This document shows, one piece after another, positions 1-5,126 of a stretch of 5,126 bases of DNA. Position 1 is the first letter of the stretch. Each line of letters begins with the position of its first letter. Made by a program: the position numbers and the translations under genes. This DNA comes from a bacterium. GTDB taxonomy: Bacteria > Pseudomonadota > Alphaproteobacteria > Caulobacterales > Hyphomonadaceae. The stretch spans positions 1 to 5,126 of the forward strand of contig JAVBYB010000422.1 in NCBI GenBank assembly GCA_030824255.1, read 5' to 3'. The notes beneath the pieces were generated by a model, which had not been told where the DNA came from, ran no database searches, and worked only from the letters and a program-made list of their open reading frames with translations.

Positions 1-1329
1 CTCGCCGTCGGCATGGCCACGCGCCGCCCGCCGATCGACGTCAGTGCGTCTGCCGACGAGTCCCTCCTGCTGGACATGGACGAACTGGTCCACGCCGCCC
101 GGTGTGCTTGGATCGTCAACGGCACGGCCCCCGCAACTCGGCAGGAAATCGCTGACGCACTTAACAAAGGCCCGCTGCCCTTCGGCGCCAATCCCTGCAC
201 TAGCCACAACGTCCTCATGCACGCGCCCATGCCGGGCCGCGTCGGCAGCGAGATGGTCCGCGCAATCAACCAGCGCATCGCCAGCCTGCCGGCCCTCAAG
301 CCCGAACTCGCCCGCATCAACGACCGCCAGATCCAGCTCTGCGGGGAATTCGAAGCCCCCTCGGACGGTCAGAAGAACGTCACCGTCGTCTTTGACGCCA
401 TCATGAGCCTCGACACCCCCGTCCTGACAGGCCCGCACGGCGCCGGCCGCAGCTGCTTCACGATCGACGTAAGCCTGCCCTATGCCTTCGAGGAACTTCG
501 CGACGCATCCCGCCTCGCCATGCTCGACGCCATCGCAAGCGGCGCAGAATGCTCGCTCACCTACGGTCCTCTTCCTGCCACGCTCCGCGAAGTTGGCGAT
601 ACCATCATCGACCTCGGGCGCGACCCCGACCCCCGCCTCTGCGATGTACGCTCCAGCCATCTGCACGCCACGACATCGACCGACGTCACGTACACGCCCC
701 TGTCTCCCTCCAGCATCGAGCTTTGCACCACCTTCGAGCGCGCCGGTCCGCCCTCGAAAGCCCTGCTGATCGATTTCAACATTTACGAGCGCGTCCATTT
801 CGCGGAGCTTATGGCCGACCGCCCCTCCCCAGGCCGTCACTGCTACGCGATCGCCCTGAAACACGATGCAGCTGATGGCGAGCTCGCGCCACTCTGGGAC
901 GACCCCATCAGAATCGACGATCTCCCGGCCGAGCTTCAGTCCGATGCCAGGAAAGACAAGCGCGCGATTGGAGACGCCTTCAACCTCATCCGCCTTGCCC
1001 GCTGCGCCAGGCTGATTGACGGTGCCGCCCCCGCCTCGATCGAAGCCGCCGTCGCCACCGCAAAGGATCATTCAGGTCTTGCCAAGCGCCATGGCTGCGA
1101 TTGGGCGCCGACCTATTTCGCCAGTCTCGAACGCGCGCCCAAGGCCCGCTATGAACGCATGGACGACAACACAATTCGCGTTTGCGCTGACTTCCTTCAC
1201 CGATGGCCACAACCGCTTCGGCTCGACTACCAGGGCGACGTGACGCTCAGCTGGCCCGGCAACCTCCCCGCGCTGCATCAGCCGGTGGAGACTGGCGGAA
1301 CCTGTTACAAGGTGAATGTCGGCTTCTGA
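1..1329 (+). CDS. Unrecognised protein of three tandem four-cysteine domains (5' partial)
   Basis: I do not recognise a named family, and the function is unknown. The frame is open from base 1. The first in-frame ATG (13) has no visible Shine-Dalgarno in the 12 bases before it, and the residues before it (Leu-Ala-Val-Gly) are hydrophobic, so the true start and a membrane anchor or signal peptide probably lie to the left. Numbering from that ATG (438 residues), the protein is three diverged copies of one unit: about 21-156, 157-285 and 318-438. Each copy has an ARC-type Cys followed by a Pro-Ala-Thr/Ser helix start (APAT, LPAT, APAS), a second Cys about 30 residues on, an I-x-[LV]-C strand followed by Phe, and a G-x-x-C-[FY] strand near its end. 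All 12 Cys (31/62/110/148; 180/210/238/277; 331/362/391/431) fall in this 3 x 4 pattern, which suggests disulfides in an oxidising compartment. From memory, the LCxxF and GRHCY motifs resemble single-domain, membrane-anchored hypothetical proteins of Proteobacteria, but I cannot confirm this. The ligase gene begins 36 nt after the stop. Confidence 0.8.
   Translation, partial: LAVGMATRRPPIDVSASADESLLLDMDELVHAARCAWIVNGTAPATRQEIADALNKGPLPFGANPCTSHNVLMHAPMPGRVGSEMVRAINQRIASLPALKPELARINDRQIQLCGEFEAPSDGQKNVTVVFDAIMSLDTPVLTGPHGAGRSCFTIDVSLPYAFEELRDASRLAMLDAIASGAECSLTYGPLPATLREVGDTIIDLGRDPDPRLCDVRSSHLHATTSTDVTYTPLSPSSIELCTTFERAGPPSKALLIDFNIYERVHFAELMADRPSPGRHCYAIALKHDAADGELAPLWDDPIRIDDLPAELQSDARKDKRAIGDAFNLIRLARCARLIDGAAPASIEAAVATAKDHSGLAKRHGCDWAPTYFASLERAPKARYERMDDNTIRVCADFLHRWPQPLRLDYQGDVTLSWPGNLPALHQPVETGGTCYKVNVGF
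73..1326 (+). repeat. Three diverged copies of a four-Cys domain within gene 1
   Basis: These are protein-level repeats at about 73-480, 481-867 and 964-1326. The aligned anchors are A-R-C-A (29-32), A-E-C-S (178-181) and A-R-C-A (329-332). Next come IQLC-GEF (107-113), IELC-TTF (235-241) and IRVC-ADF (388-394), then GRSCF (145-149), GRHCY (274-278) and GGTCY (428-432). Cys-to-Cys spacings are 31/48/38, 30/28/39 and 31/29/40. The nucleotide sequences are not visibly similar, so the duplication is old. The unit boundaries are approximate, and a linker of about 30 residues rich in Asp separates copies 2 and 3. Confidence 0.75.
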
Positions 1330-1365
1330 TTGGCCTGGCCGCCACCTCCGCCCTATACCATTGGC

Positions 1366-2988
1366 ATGCAGTCTTTCGCCGCGCTTCTGGAGCGGCTGGT
1401 GCTCACCCCGTCGCGCAATGCGAAGCTCCAGCTGATCGGGGACTATCTACGTCACACGCCGGATCCGGCGCGGGGCTGGGCCATTGCGGCCATCACAGGC
1501 GATCTTGATATTCCCTCCGTGAAGCCCGCCGCGCTGCGCGAACTCGTGGCAGGCCGCGTTGACCCCGTGCTTTTTCGCCTATCCTACGACTACGTGGGCG
1601 ACCTGGCCGAAACCATCTCCCTCATCTGGCCCCAGCGCCCCGGCGCCAACAGAGCCCCTGCGCTGGATGAGGTTGTCGGCACGCTCATGGAATCCACCAA
1701 GGCGCAGGGCCTTCTCCGCGTCGAAGTCTGGCTCGACGCCCTCGATTCCACTGGCCGTTGGGCATTGCTGAAACTGGTGACTGGAGGTCTCCGCATCGGC
1801 GTCTCCGCGCGCCTCGCCCGACAGGCGCTGGCAGACTTCGGCAAGATCAACGTCACGGAGATCGAGGAACTCTGGCACGGCCTGTCGCCACCCTACGTCG
1901 AACTCTTCGCGTGGCTAGAAGGCCGCGCCGAAAAGCCGGTCAGCCTGGCCCTCTCCCCCTTTCGTCCGCCGATGCTGGCCCATCCCTTACTGGATAAGGC
2001 TCAGCGCATGGACCCGCAGGAGCTGAGCCCCGACCTGATCTCGCCTGCCGACTTCGCTGCCGAGTGGAAGTGGGATGGCGTCCGGGTGCAACTGGTCGCC
2101 GATCAAGGCCAGCGCCGCCTCTACACCCGCAATGGCGACGACATCTCCGGCACCTTCCCGGACCTTCTCGCCGCCGCCGATTTCAACGCCGCCCTCGACG
2201 GCGAACTCCTGATCCGCGCGCCCGGCGGCGGTGTTGCGTCCTTCAACGAGCTGCAGCAGCGCCTCAACCGCAAGACAGTCTCCCCGCGCCAGATGGCCGA
2301 ACGCCCCGCCATGCTGCGCGCCTACGACATCATGCAGGACGGCGCCGAAGATCTCCGTCCGCTACCCTTCGCAGAACGTCGCAAACGCCTCGAACGGTTC
2401 GTCGTTACACTGGACGATCCGCGCATTGATCTCTCGCCGCTTGTGCGCTTCGAAGACGCCATCGCCCTGCAGGACCTGCGCAGCCATCCGCCCACGCGCG
2501 AGATTGAAGGCCTGATGCTGAAGCGCTGGAGCGCGCCCTATGTCGCCGGCCGGCCCGCCGGCCAGTGGTACAAATGGAAGCGCGATCCCTATCTGGTCGA
2601 TGCCGTGCTGATGTACGCGCAACGCGGCCACGGCAAACGCTCCGGCCTCTATTCCGATTTCACCTTCGGCGTCTGGCGACACACGCCCGAAGGCGAGGAA
2701 CTCACTCCTGTCGGCAAGGCATATTTCGGCTTCACCGACGAGGAACTGTCGCAACTCGACAAGTATGTGCGCGACCACACGCTGGATCGGTTCGGTCCTG
2801 TCCGCTCCGTGACCGCCAACAAGGATGAAGGCCTCGTCCTGGAGGTTGCGTTCGAAGGTCTCCAGCGTTCCCCCCGCCACCGCTCCGGCATCGCCATGCG
2901 CTTCCCCCGCATCCACCGCATCCGCTGGGACAAACCCTCCCGCGACGCCGACCGTATCGAGACGCTGGAAGCCATGCTGGATATGTGA
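1366..2988 (+). CDS. ATP-dependent DNA ligase (PP_1105-like family)
   Basis: This cytoplasmic enzyme seals nicks in duplex DNA using ATP, through a covalent lysyl-AMP intermediate. With ATG 1366 it has 540 residues, a normal length for bacterial three-domain ATP ligases. An N-terminal DNA-binding domain (about 1-200) is followed by the adenylation domain (about 215-410) and an OB-fold (about 412-540). Visible motifs are I, K235-W-D-G-x-R with the AMP-accepting Lys235; Ia-like, R255-N-G-D-D; III, D278-G-E280; IIIa, Y320-D321; IV, E381-G-L-M-L-K386; V, K403-W-K405-R-D-P; and VI, R512-F-P-R515 through D522-K523. No key residue is missing, so it should be active. I chose ATG 1366 because MQSFAALLERL fits the usual start of the family. 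The in-frame TTG at 1330 would add a Pro-rich stretch of 12 residues. The Shine-Dalgarno is weak, so translation may be coupled to gene 1. In many bacteria this type sits beside Lexo exonuclease, an Lhr-like helicase and PdeM, but neither adjacent gene here is one of them. Confidence 0.95.
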   Translation: MQSFAALLERLVLTPSRNAKLQLIGDYLRHTPDPARGWAIAAITGDLDIPSVKPAALRELVAGRVDPVLFRLSYDYVGDLAETISLIWPQRPGANRAPALDEVVGTLMESTKAQGLLRVEVWLDALDSTGRWALLKLVTGGLRIGVSARLARQALADFGKINVTEIEELWHGLSPPYVELFAWLEGRAEKPVSLALSPFRPPMLAHPLLDKAQRMDPQELSPDLISPADFAAEWKWDGVRVQLVADQGQRRLYTRNGDDISGTFPDLLAAADFNAALDGELLIRAPGGGVASFNELQQRLNRKTVSPRQMAERPAMLRAYDIMQDGAEDLRPLPFAERRKRLERFVVTLDDPRIDLSPLVRFEDAIALQDLRSHPPTREIEGLMLKRWSAPYVAGRPAGQWYKWKRDPYLVDAVLMYAQRGHGKRSGLYSDFTFGVWRHTPEGEELTPVGKAYFGFTDEELSQLDKYVRDHTLDRFGPVRSVTANKDEGLVLEVAFEGLQRSPRHRSGIAMRFPRIHRIRWDKPSRDADRIETLEAMLDM

Positions 2989-2996
2989 CGCAGGAC

Positions 2997-3001
2997 GACT
3001 C
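2997..3001. promoter_or_regulatory. GANTC site in the leader of the lipoprotein gene
   Basis: The sequence GACTC lies 8 bases after the ligase stop. GANTC is the target of the CcrM adenine methyltransferase in Alphaproteobacteria, and GcrA acts with it at promoters in Caulobacter. A regulatory role here is an inference from its intergenic position. Confidence 0.3.
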
Positions 3002-3033
3002 CGCTTGCCCTTCGCGCTGGATTGACGACCAGC

Positions 3034-3051
3034 GTGCGCTCATCAGCGCGT
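3034..3051 (+). terminator. Small hairpin between ligase and lipoprotein genes, possible weak terminator
   Basis: GCGCT (3036-3040) pairs with AGCGC (3045-3049) around the four-base loop CATC, and two G-T wobble pairs extend the stem to 3034/3051. It lies 46 bases after the ligase stop. The bases that follow (TGTGCTAAAG) contain no real T-run, so it is at best a weak intrinsic terminator and may be chance in GC-rich DNA. Confidence 0.25.
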
Positions 3052-3079
3052 TGTGCTAAAGTCGCGATCGGTCGGATGT

Positions 3080-3084
3080 GGGGA
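3080..3084 (+). promoter_or_regulatory. Ribosome-binding site deciding the lipoprotein start
   Basis: GGGGA ends 6 bases before ATG 3091. This favours that codon over the upstream in-frame TTG 3022 and ATG 3076, and over ATG 3109 downstream, none of which has a comparable site. Confidence 0.55.
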
Positions 3085-3090
3085 CGCACG

Positions 3091-3558
3091 ATGGCTGCAC
3101 GTGTGCGCATGAATGTGCGACTGCTCGCGCTAGCGGCGACGCTGTCTCTCGGCGCCTGCGCCACGGCAAGCCCGCCGCCAGCGGCGCCCACGCCCTCCGC
3201 TCCGGAAGCAGGCGTCACGCCTCCCCAAATCGCCGATCCACGCGCCATGCCGGACGCCGCGACCCTCGCTCTGTACCGAACATGGATAGCTGAAGGCCGT
3301 GTGGCGCACCCTTACCCTGAAAGCGTGGACCGCATGTACGCGGTCATGATGTGCGAATCCGAGGGACGGGCGCGGATCGTCAATCCGGCAGGGCCCTACA
3401 CGGGATTGTTTCAGTACAGCAAGATTACCTGGGGCGACGTCTGGAACACCTATCGCGACCAGGGGATGCTGGACCCGAAAGCCCAGATTTTCGCGACTGC
3501 GCTCGCCTGGCAATTGAAGATGCAAAGCCACTGGACCTGCTACCGCAAGACCGGATAG
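3091..3558 (+). CDS. Lipoprotein with lysozyme-like (transglycosylase SLT/Rpf-like) domain
   Basis: This is a 155-residue exported lipoprotein, probably acting on or binding peptidoglycan. Residues 1-22 are a signal peptide: Arg residues, then a hydrophobic Leu/Ala core, then the lipobox L20-G-A-C23 for signal peptidase II. Ala follows the lipidated Cys, not Asp, so by the E. coli rule it would move to the outer membrane. Residues 24-50 are a flexible Pro/Ala linker. Residues about 58-152 resemble small lysozyme-fold domains: C88-E89-S-E-G, where Glu89 sits where the catalytic acid is expected; then an Asn-Pro-Ala-Gly turn; the G-L-F-Q strand; a T-W motif; a helix rich in Ala ending in W-Q; and H-W-T-C150-Y. 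Cys88 and Cys150 are well placed for a disulfide. The domain is short and diverged, so it could bind without cutting. ATG 3109 would also leave a workable signal peptide. The ligase stop lies 102 bases upstream, so it probably has its own promoter, though I found no clear one. Confidence 0.8.
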   Translation: MAARVRMNVRLLALAATLSLGACATASPPPAAPTPSAPEAGVTPPQIADPRAMPDAATLALYRTWIAEGRVAHPYPESVDRMYAVMMCESEGRARIVNPAGPYTGLFQYSKITWGDVWNTYRDQGMLDPKAQIFATALAWQLKMQSHWTCYRKTG

Positions 3559-3654
3559 GCGCCCGTCTTCAAGGGACCGGCATCCAAACGACTTGGGCCA
3601 TCGGCGATTCCGCATTACGTCAGCGCGGAGACATCGAAACAGGCCGATTCAAGT
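3559..3654. promoter_or_regulatory. Leader of the MscS-type gene with two GANTC sites
   Basis: This 96-base gap holds two GATTC sites, at 3606-3610 and 3646-3650, exactly 40 bases apart. The second ends 4 bases before the start codon. No convincing -35/-10 pair, terminator or strong Shine-Dalgarno is visible. The best purine stretch is AGG at 3641-3643, 11 bases before the ATG. Control through CcrM methylation is an inference. Confidence 0.3.
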
Positions 3655-4824
3655 ATGGACCTTCAGCAGCAGCTCAACGCTTTCCGCCTCTGGGCCTTCG
3701 ATTTCGATGGCCAGACGCAGAAATGGATGTGGTCGGCCATCGCCCTCGTGCTGGCTTATCTCGTAGGCATCCTCGTCGCCCGGCTGCTGGTGTTCATCGC
3801 CGGAAAGCTTTCCGGCCTGCGCCACAAGAAGGCTGAGGGCGACGAACCCAAATCGGCCGACCATGTCATGATCGACATTCTCGGTGCGATCATCCGGCTC
3901 GCCTTTCTGCTTATTGCCGGCGCCTTCGCCGCAAACCTCCTGTTCGGCTACCCGCTGGAGCAGGCCGAAACCCTCGGCGTCGCCGCCATCCGGGGCCTCG
4001 CCATACTTGTCGGGGTCTGGTTCCTCGGCTCGTGGCTTGGATCGCGCGTGCGCAAATTCGGCCGCAAGGTCGACCGCGCGCACTCAGGCGGCGAGACCCT
4101 GTTCAACTTCCTCGGCGCCCTCGTGCGGTTCGGCGCTTTCGCCGTTGGCCTCATCGCCGCCCTGCAGCAGTTCGGTTTCGACACCGCCTCTCTCCTCGCC
4201 ATCGTCGGCGCCGCCGGCCTCGCCATCGCGCTGGCCCTGCAGGACACGCTGAAGGCCGTCGCCGCCGGCGTCGTCATCGCCGTCTTCCGTCCCTACAAGA
4301 TCGGCGACAACGTTCGCATCTCCGGCCAGGACGGCACCGTCGCCGACATCACGCCCTTCACGACGGTGCTCAACACGATCGACAACCGCGAAGTCGTGAT
4401 CACGAACGACAGGGCATGGGGTGATGTCATCGTGAACTCGTCGGCGCGCAGCCTGCGCCGCCTCGATCTCCTGTTCTCGATCGACTACGACGACGATCTC
4501 GACAAGGCCGTCCGCCTTATCACGGGCATCCTCAACGACGACAATCGCATCCGTTCCGAGCCGCCGGTCTGGGTCAAGGTCGTCGAACTGGCCACCAGCT
4601 CCGTCGATATCCGCGCCCGCGCATGGGTCTCGAATGCGGACTGGTGGGATGCGCGCTGCGATACGATTCGCGCCGTCAAACTGGCGTTCGACGCCAACGG
4701 CATCACCATCCCCTATCCCCACCAGGTCGAAGTCTCGAAGCATCCAGTCGATCGTCGCCCGCCCCAATTGCAGCACGAGCCGGAAGAATACCGTCCTCCC
4801 CGTGGACTTGAGCCGACAGACTGA
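3655..4824 (+). CDS. MscS-family mechanosensitive ion channel
   Basis: This inner-membrane channel opens under membrane tension and releases solutes during hypo-osmotic shock. It has 389 residues, against 286 in E. coli MscS. Hydrophobic segments lie at about 25-50, 71-97, 107-129, 149-172 and 177-212, which is two more than E. coli MscS has. The last is the pore helix, with its Ala/Gly packing pattern (G185-A-A-G188, A190, A192) and the A194-L-Q196 end, followed by A-A-G205 and the F-R-P-Y-K-I-G-D-N motif at 211-219 that opens the beta domain. By alignment, Leu189 and Leu193 match the gate residues L105 and L109. Asp197 replaces hinge G113, and Ala201 replaces N117. The cytoplasmic vestibule (about 220-360) ends in the signature G349-I-T-I-P-Y-P, and a Pro/Glu-rich tail of about 27 residues follows. 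The start is the first ATG of the frame after the gap and leaves a short amphipathic N-terminus. The Shine-Dalgarno is weak. The exact ion preference cannot be read from the sequence. Confidence 0.95.
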   Translation: MDLQQQLNAFRLWAFDFDGQTQKWMWSAIALVLAYLVGILVARLLVFIAGKLSGLRHKKAEGDEPKSADHVMIDILGAIIRLAFLLIAGAFAANLLFGYPLEQAETLGVAAIRGLAILVGVWFLGSWLGSRVRKFGRKVDRAHSGGETLFNFLGALVRFGAFAVGLIAALQQFGFDTASLLAIVGAAGLAIALALQDTLKAVAAGVVIAVFRPYKIGDNVRISGQDGTVADITPFTTVLNTIDNREVVITNDRAWGDVIVNSSARSLRRLDLLFSIDYDDDLDKAVRLITGILNDDNRIRSEPPVWVKVVELATSSVDIRARAWVSNADWWDARCDTIRAVKLAFDANGITIPYPHQVEVSKHPVDRRPPQLQHEPEEYRPPRGLEPTD

Positions 4825-4832
4825 TAGCGTTC

Positions 4833-4870
4833 TTGCGTCAGTGTAATTTGCGTCCGGCGCGCGTTTGCGT
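4833..4870 (+). repeat. Three spaced TTGCGT copies before gene 5
   Basis: TTGCGT occurs at 4833-4838, 4848-4853 and 4865-4870, start to start 15 and 17 bases apart. The last two share the longer form TTTGCGT(T)CCG. They lie in the 72-base gap between the channel gene and the next gene. They may be operator half-sites or chance repeats, and I know of no regulator with this site. Confidence 0.3.
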
Positions 4871-4886
4871 TCCGGGCCCGCGCAAA
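4864..4886 (+). promoter_or_regulatory. Hairpin overlapping the ribosome-binding site of gene 5
   Basis: TTTGCG (4864-4869) is the reverse complement of CGCAAA (4881-4886), with an 11-base GC-rich loop that contains GGGCCC. The right arm covers the first three bases of the AAAGG ribosome-binding site at 4884-4888. When folded in mRNA it could limit translation. There is no T-run after it, so it is not a classic terminator. Confidence 0.3.
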
Positions 4887-4888
4887 GG
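4884..4888 (+). promoter_or_regulatory. Ribosome-binding site of gene 5
   Basis: AAAGG lies 8 bases before ATG 4897 and is the main support for that start codon. Confidence 0.45.
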
Positions 4889-4896
4889 CCGTATCG

Positions 4897-5126
4897 ATGT
4901 CACAGCCGCGGCAGAGCGACCCCCACGTCCCGGCCAGGATCACGGAAGTGCAGTTCGAGGCTGCGCCTGAGCGTGAGCGCGATCCCTTCTGGGAAGATCC
5001 CGATATCGGCCCGCGCGGCCGCGTGCGTGCGCCAGTCTCCTTCTCTGGCCGCATGTTCAATGTCGGCTGGAAAGGCTGGACGCGCCTCCTCATCATCTGC
5101 GTGATTGTCGGCGCGGTGTTTCAGGC
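4897..5126 (+). CDS. N-terminal part of a small membrane protein (3' partial)
   Basis: An open frame starts at ATG 4897 and is still open at the window end: 76 complete codons plus two bases. Residues 1-59 are hydrophilic, rich in Pro, Arg, Glu and Asp, with no signal peptide, so probably cytoplasmic. The segment D29-P-F-W-E-D-P-D36 is conspicuously acidic and aromatic. From about residue 60 (W-K-G-W-T-R) the chain becomes hydrophobic (L64-L-I-I-C-V-I-V-G-A-V-F), the start of a membrane helix cut by the window edge. The R-L-x4-V-I-V-G-x-V pattern is reminiscent of small alphaproteobacterial DUF6460-type membrane proteins, but that is a weak match from memory and I do not assign it. Codon use matches the neighbours, with G/C-rich third positions. 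It follows the channel gene by 72 bases on the same strand, so read-through from it is possible. Confidence 0.65.
   Translation, partial: MSQPRQSDPHVPARITEVQFEAAPERERDPFWEDPDIGPRGRVRAPVSFSGRMFNVGWKGWTRLLIICVIVGAVFQ

Noticed and set aside
1330..1365. TTG start at 1330 for the ligase, adjoining the stop of gene 1
   Set aside because: The added 12 residues are a Pro-rich stretch, while the family-like N-terminus begins at ATG 1366.
3022..3062. Possible promoter: TTGACG at 3022 with TAAAGT at 3057
   Set aside because: The spacer would be 29 bases, too long for a sigma-70 type promoter, and no better-spaced partner is visible.
3022..3090. TTG start at 3022 for the lipoprotein gene
   Set aside because: It would place 23 polar residues before the signal peptide. 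ATG 3091 has a GGGGA site 6 bases upstream.
2649..3248. Minus-strand frame of 199 codons across the ligase end and lipoprotein start
   Set aside because: It crosses two well-supported genes and an intergenic gap, and its Arg/Ser-rich translation looks like antisense of GC-rich coding DNA.
3586..3599. Short inverted repeat CCAA/TTGG after the lipoprotein gene as a terminator
   Set aside because: The stem is only four pairs and no T-run follows.
3351..3836. Plus-strand frame of 161 codons overlapping the lipoprotein and channel genes
   Set aside because: It overlaps two recognised genes in another frame and shows no domain or signal.
4084..4776. Minus-strand frame of 230 codons opposite the channel gene
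   Set aside because: It is a high-GC shadow of a clear MscS gene, with an Asp/Gly-rich composition and no recognisable domain.

Overview
The window is a gene-dense stretch of a high-GC bacterial chromosome in which every gene lies on the plus strand. An alphaproteobacterium fits best, possibly of the Caulobacterales/Hyphomonadaceae type. This is an inference from the strong G/C third-position bias, the style of the ATP-dependent DNA ligase and the placement of GANTC sites. No marker gene fixes the taxon. I see no rRNA, tRNA, CRISPR array, insertion sequence or phage gene.

Layout: (1) Positions 1-1329 hold the 3' part of an unrecognised gene. Its product is three diverged copies of one domain of about 120-140 residues, each copy carrying four cysteines at matching places. 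The reading frame is open to the left edge, so the true start probably lies outside the window. (2) Positions 1366-2988 encode a complete ATP-dependent DNA ligase with all nucleotidyltransferase motifs, starting 36 nt after the stop of gene 1. (3) Positions 3091-3558 encode a small lipoprotein with a lysozyme-like (transglycosylase SLT/Rpf-like) domain. (4) Positions 3655-4824 encode an MscS-family mechanosensitive channel with about five membrane segments. (5) Position 4897 to the right edge is the start of a further membrane-protein gene that runs out of the window.

The genes do not form an obvious pathway. Genes 1 and 2 are close enough to be co-transcribed. Genes 3, 4 and 5 each have a 72-102 nt leader. 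Products 3 and 4, and probably 1 and 5, are envelope proteins, while the ligase acts on DNA. The usual partners of this ligase type (Lexo exonuclease, Lhr-like helicase, PdeM endonuclease) are not its immediate neighbours.

The most unusual item is the triplicated four-cysteine protein. Lesser signals are GANTC sites concentrated in two of the gene leaders, and three spaced TTGCGT copies plus a hairpin touching the ribosome-binding site ahead of gene 5.
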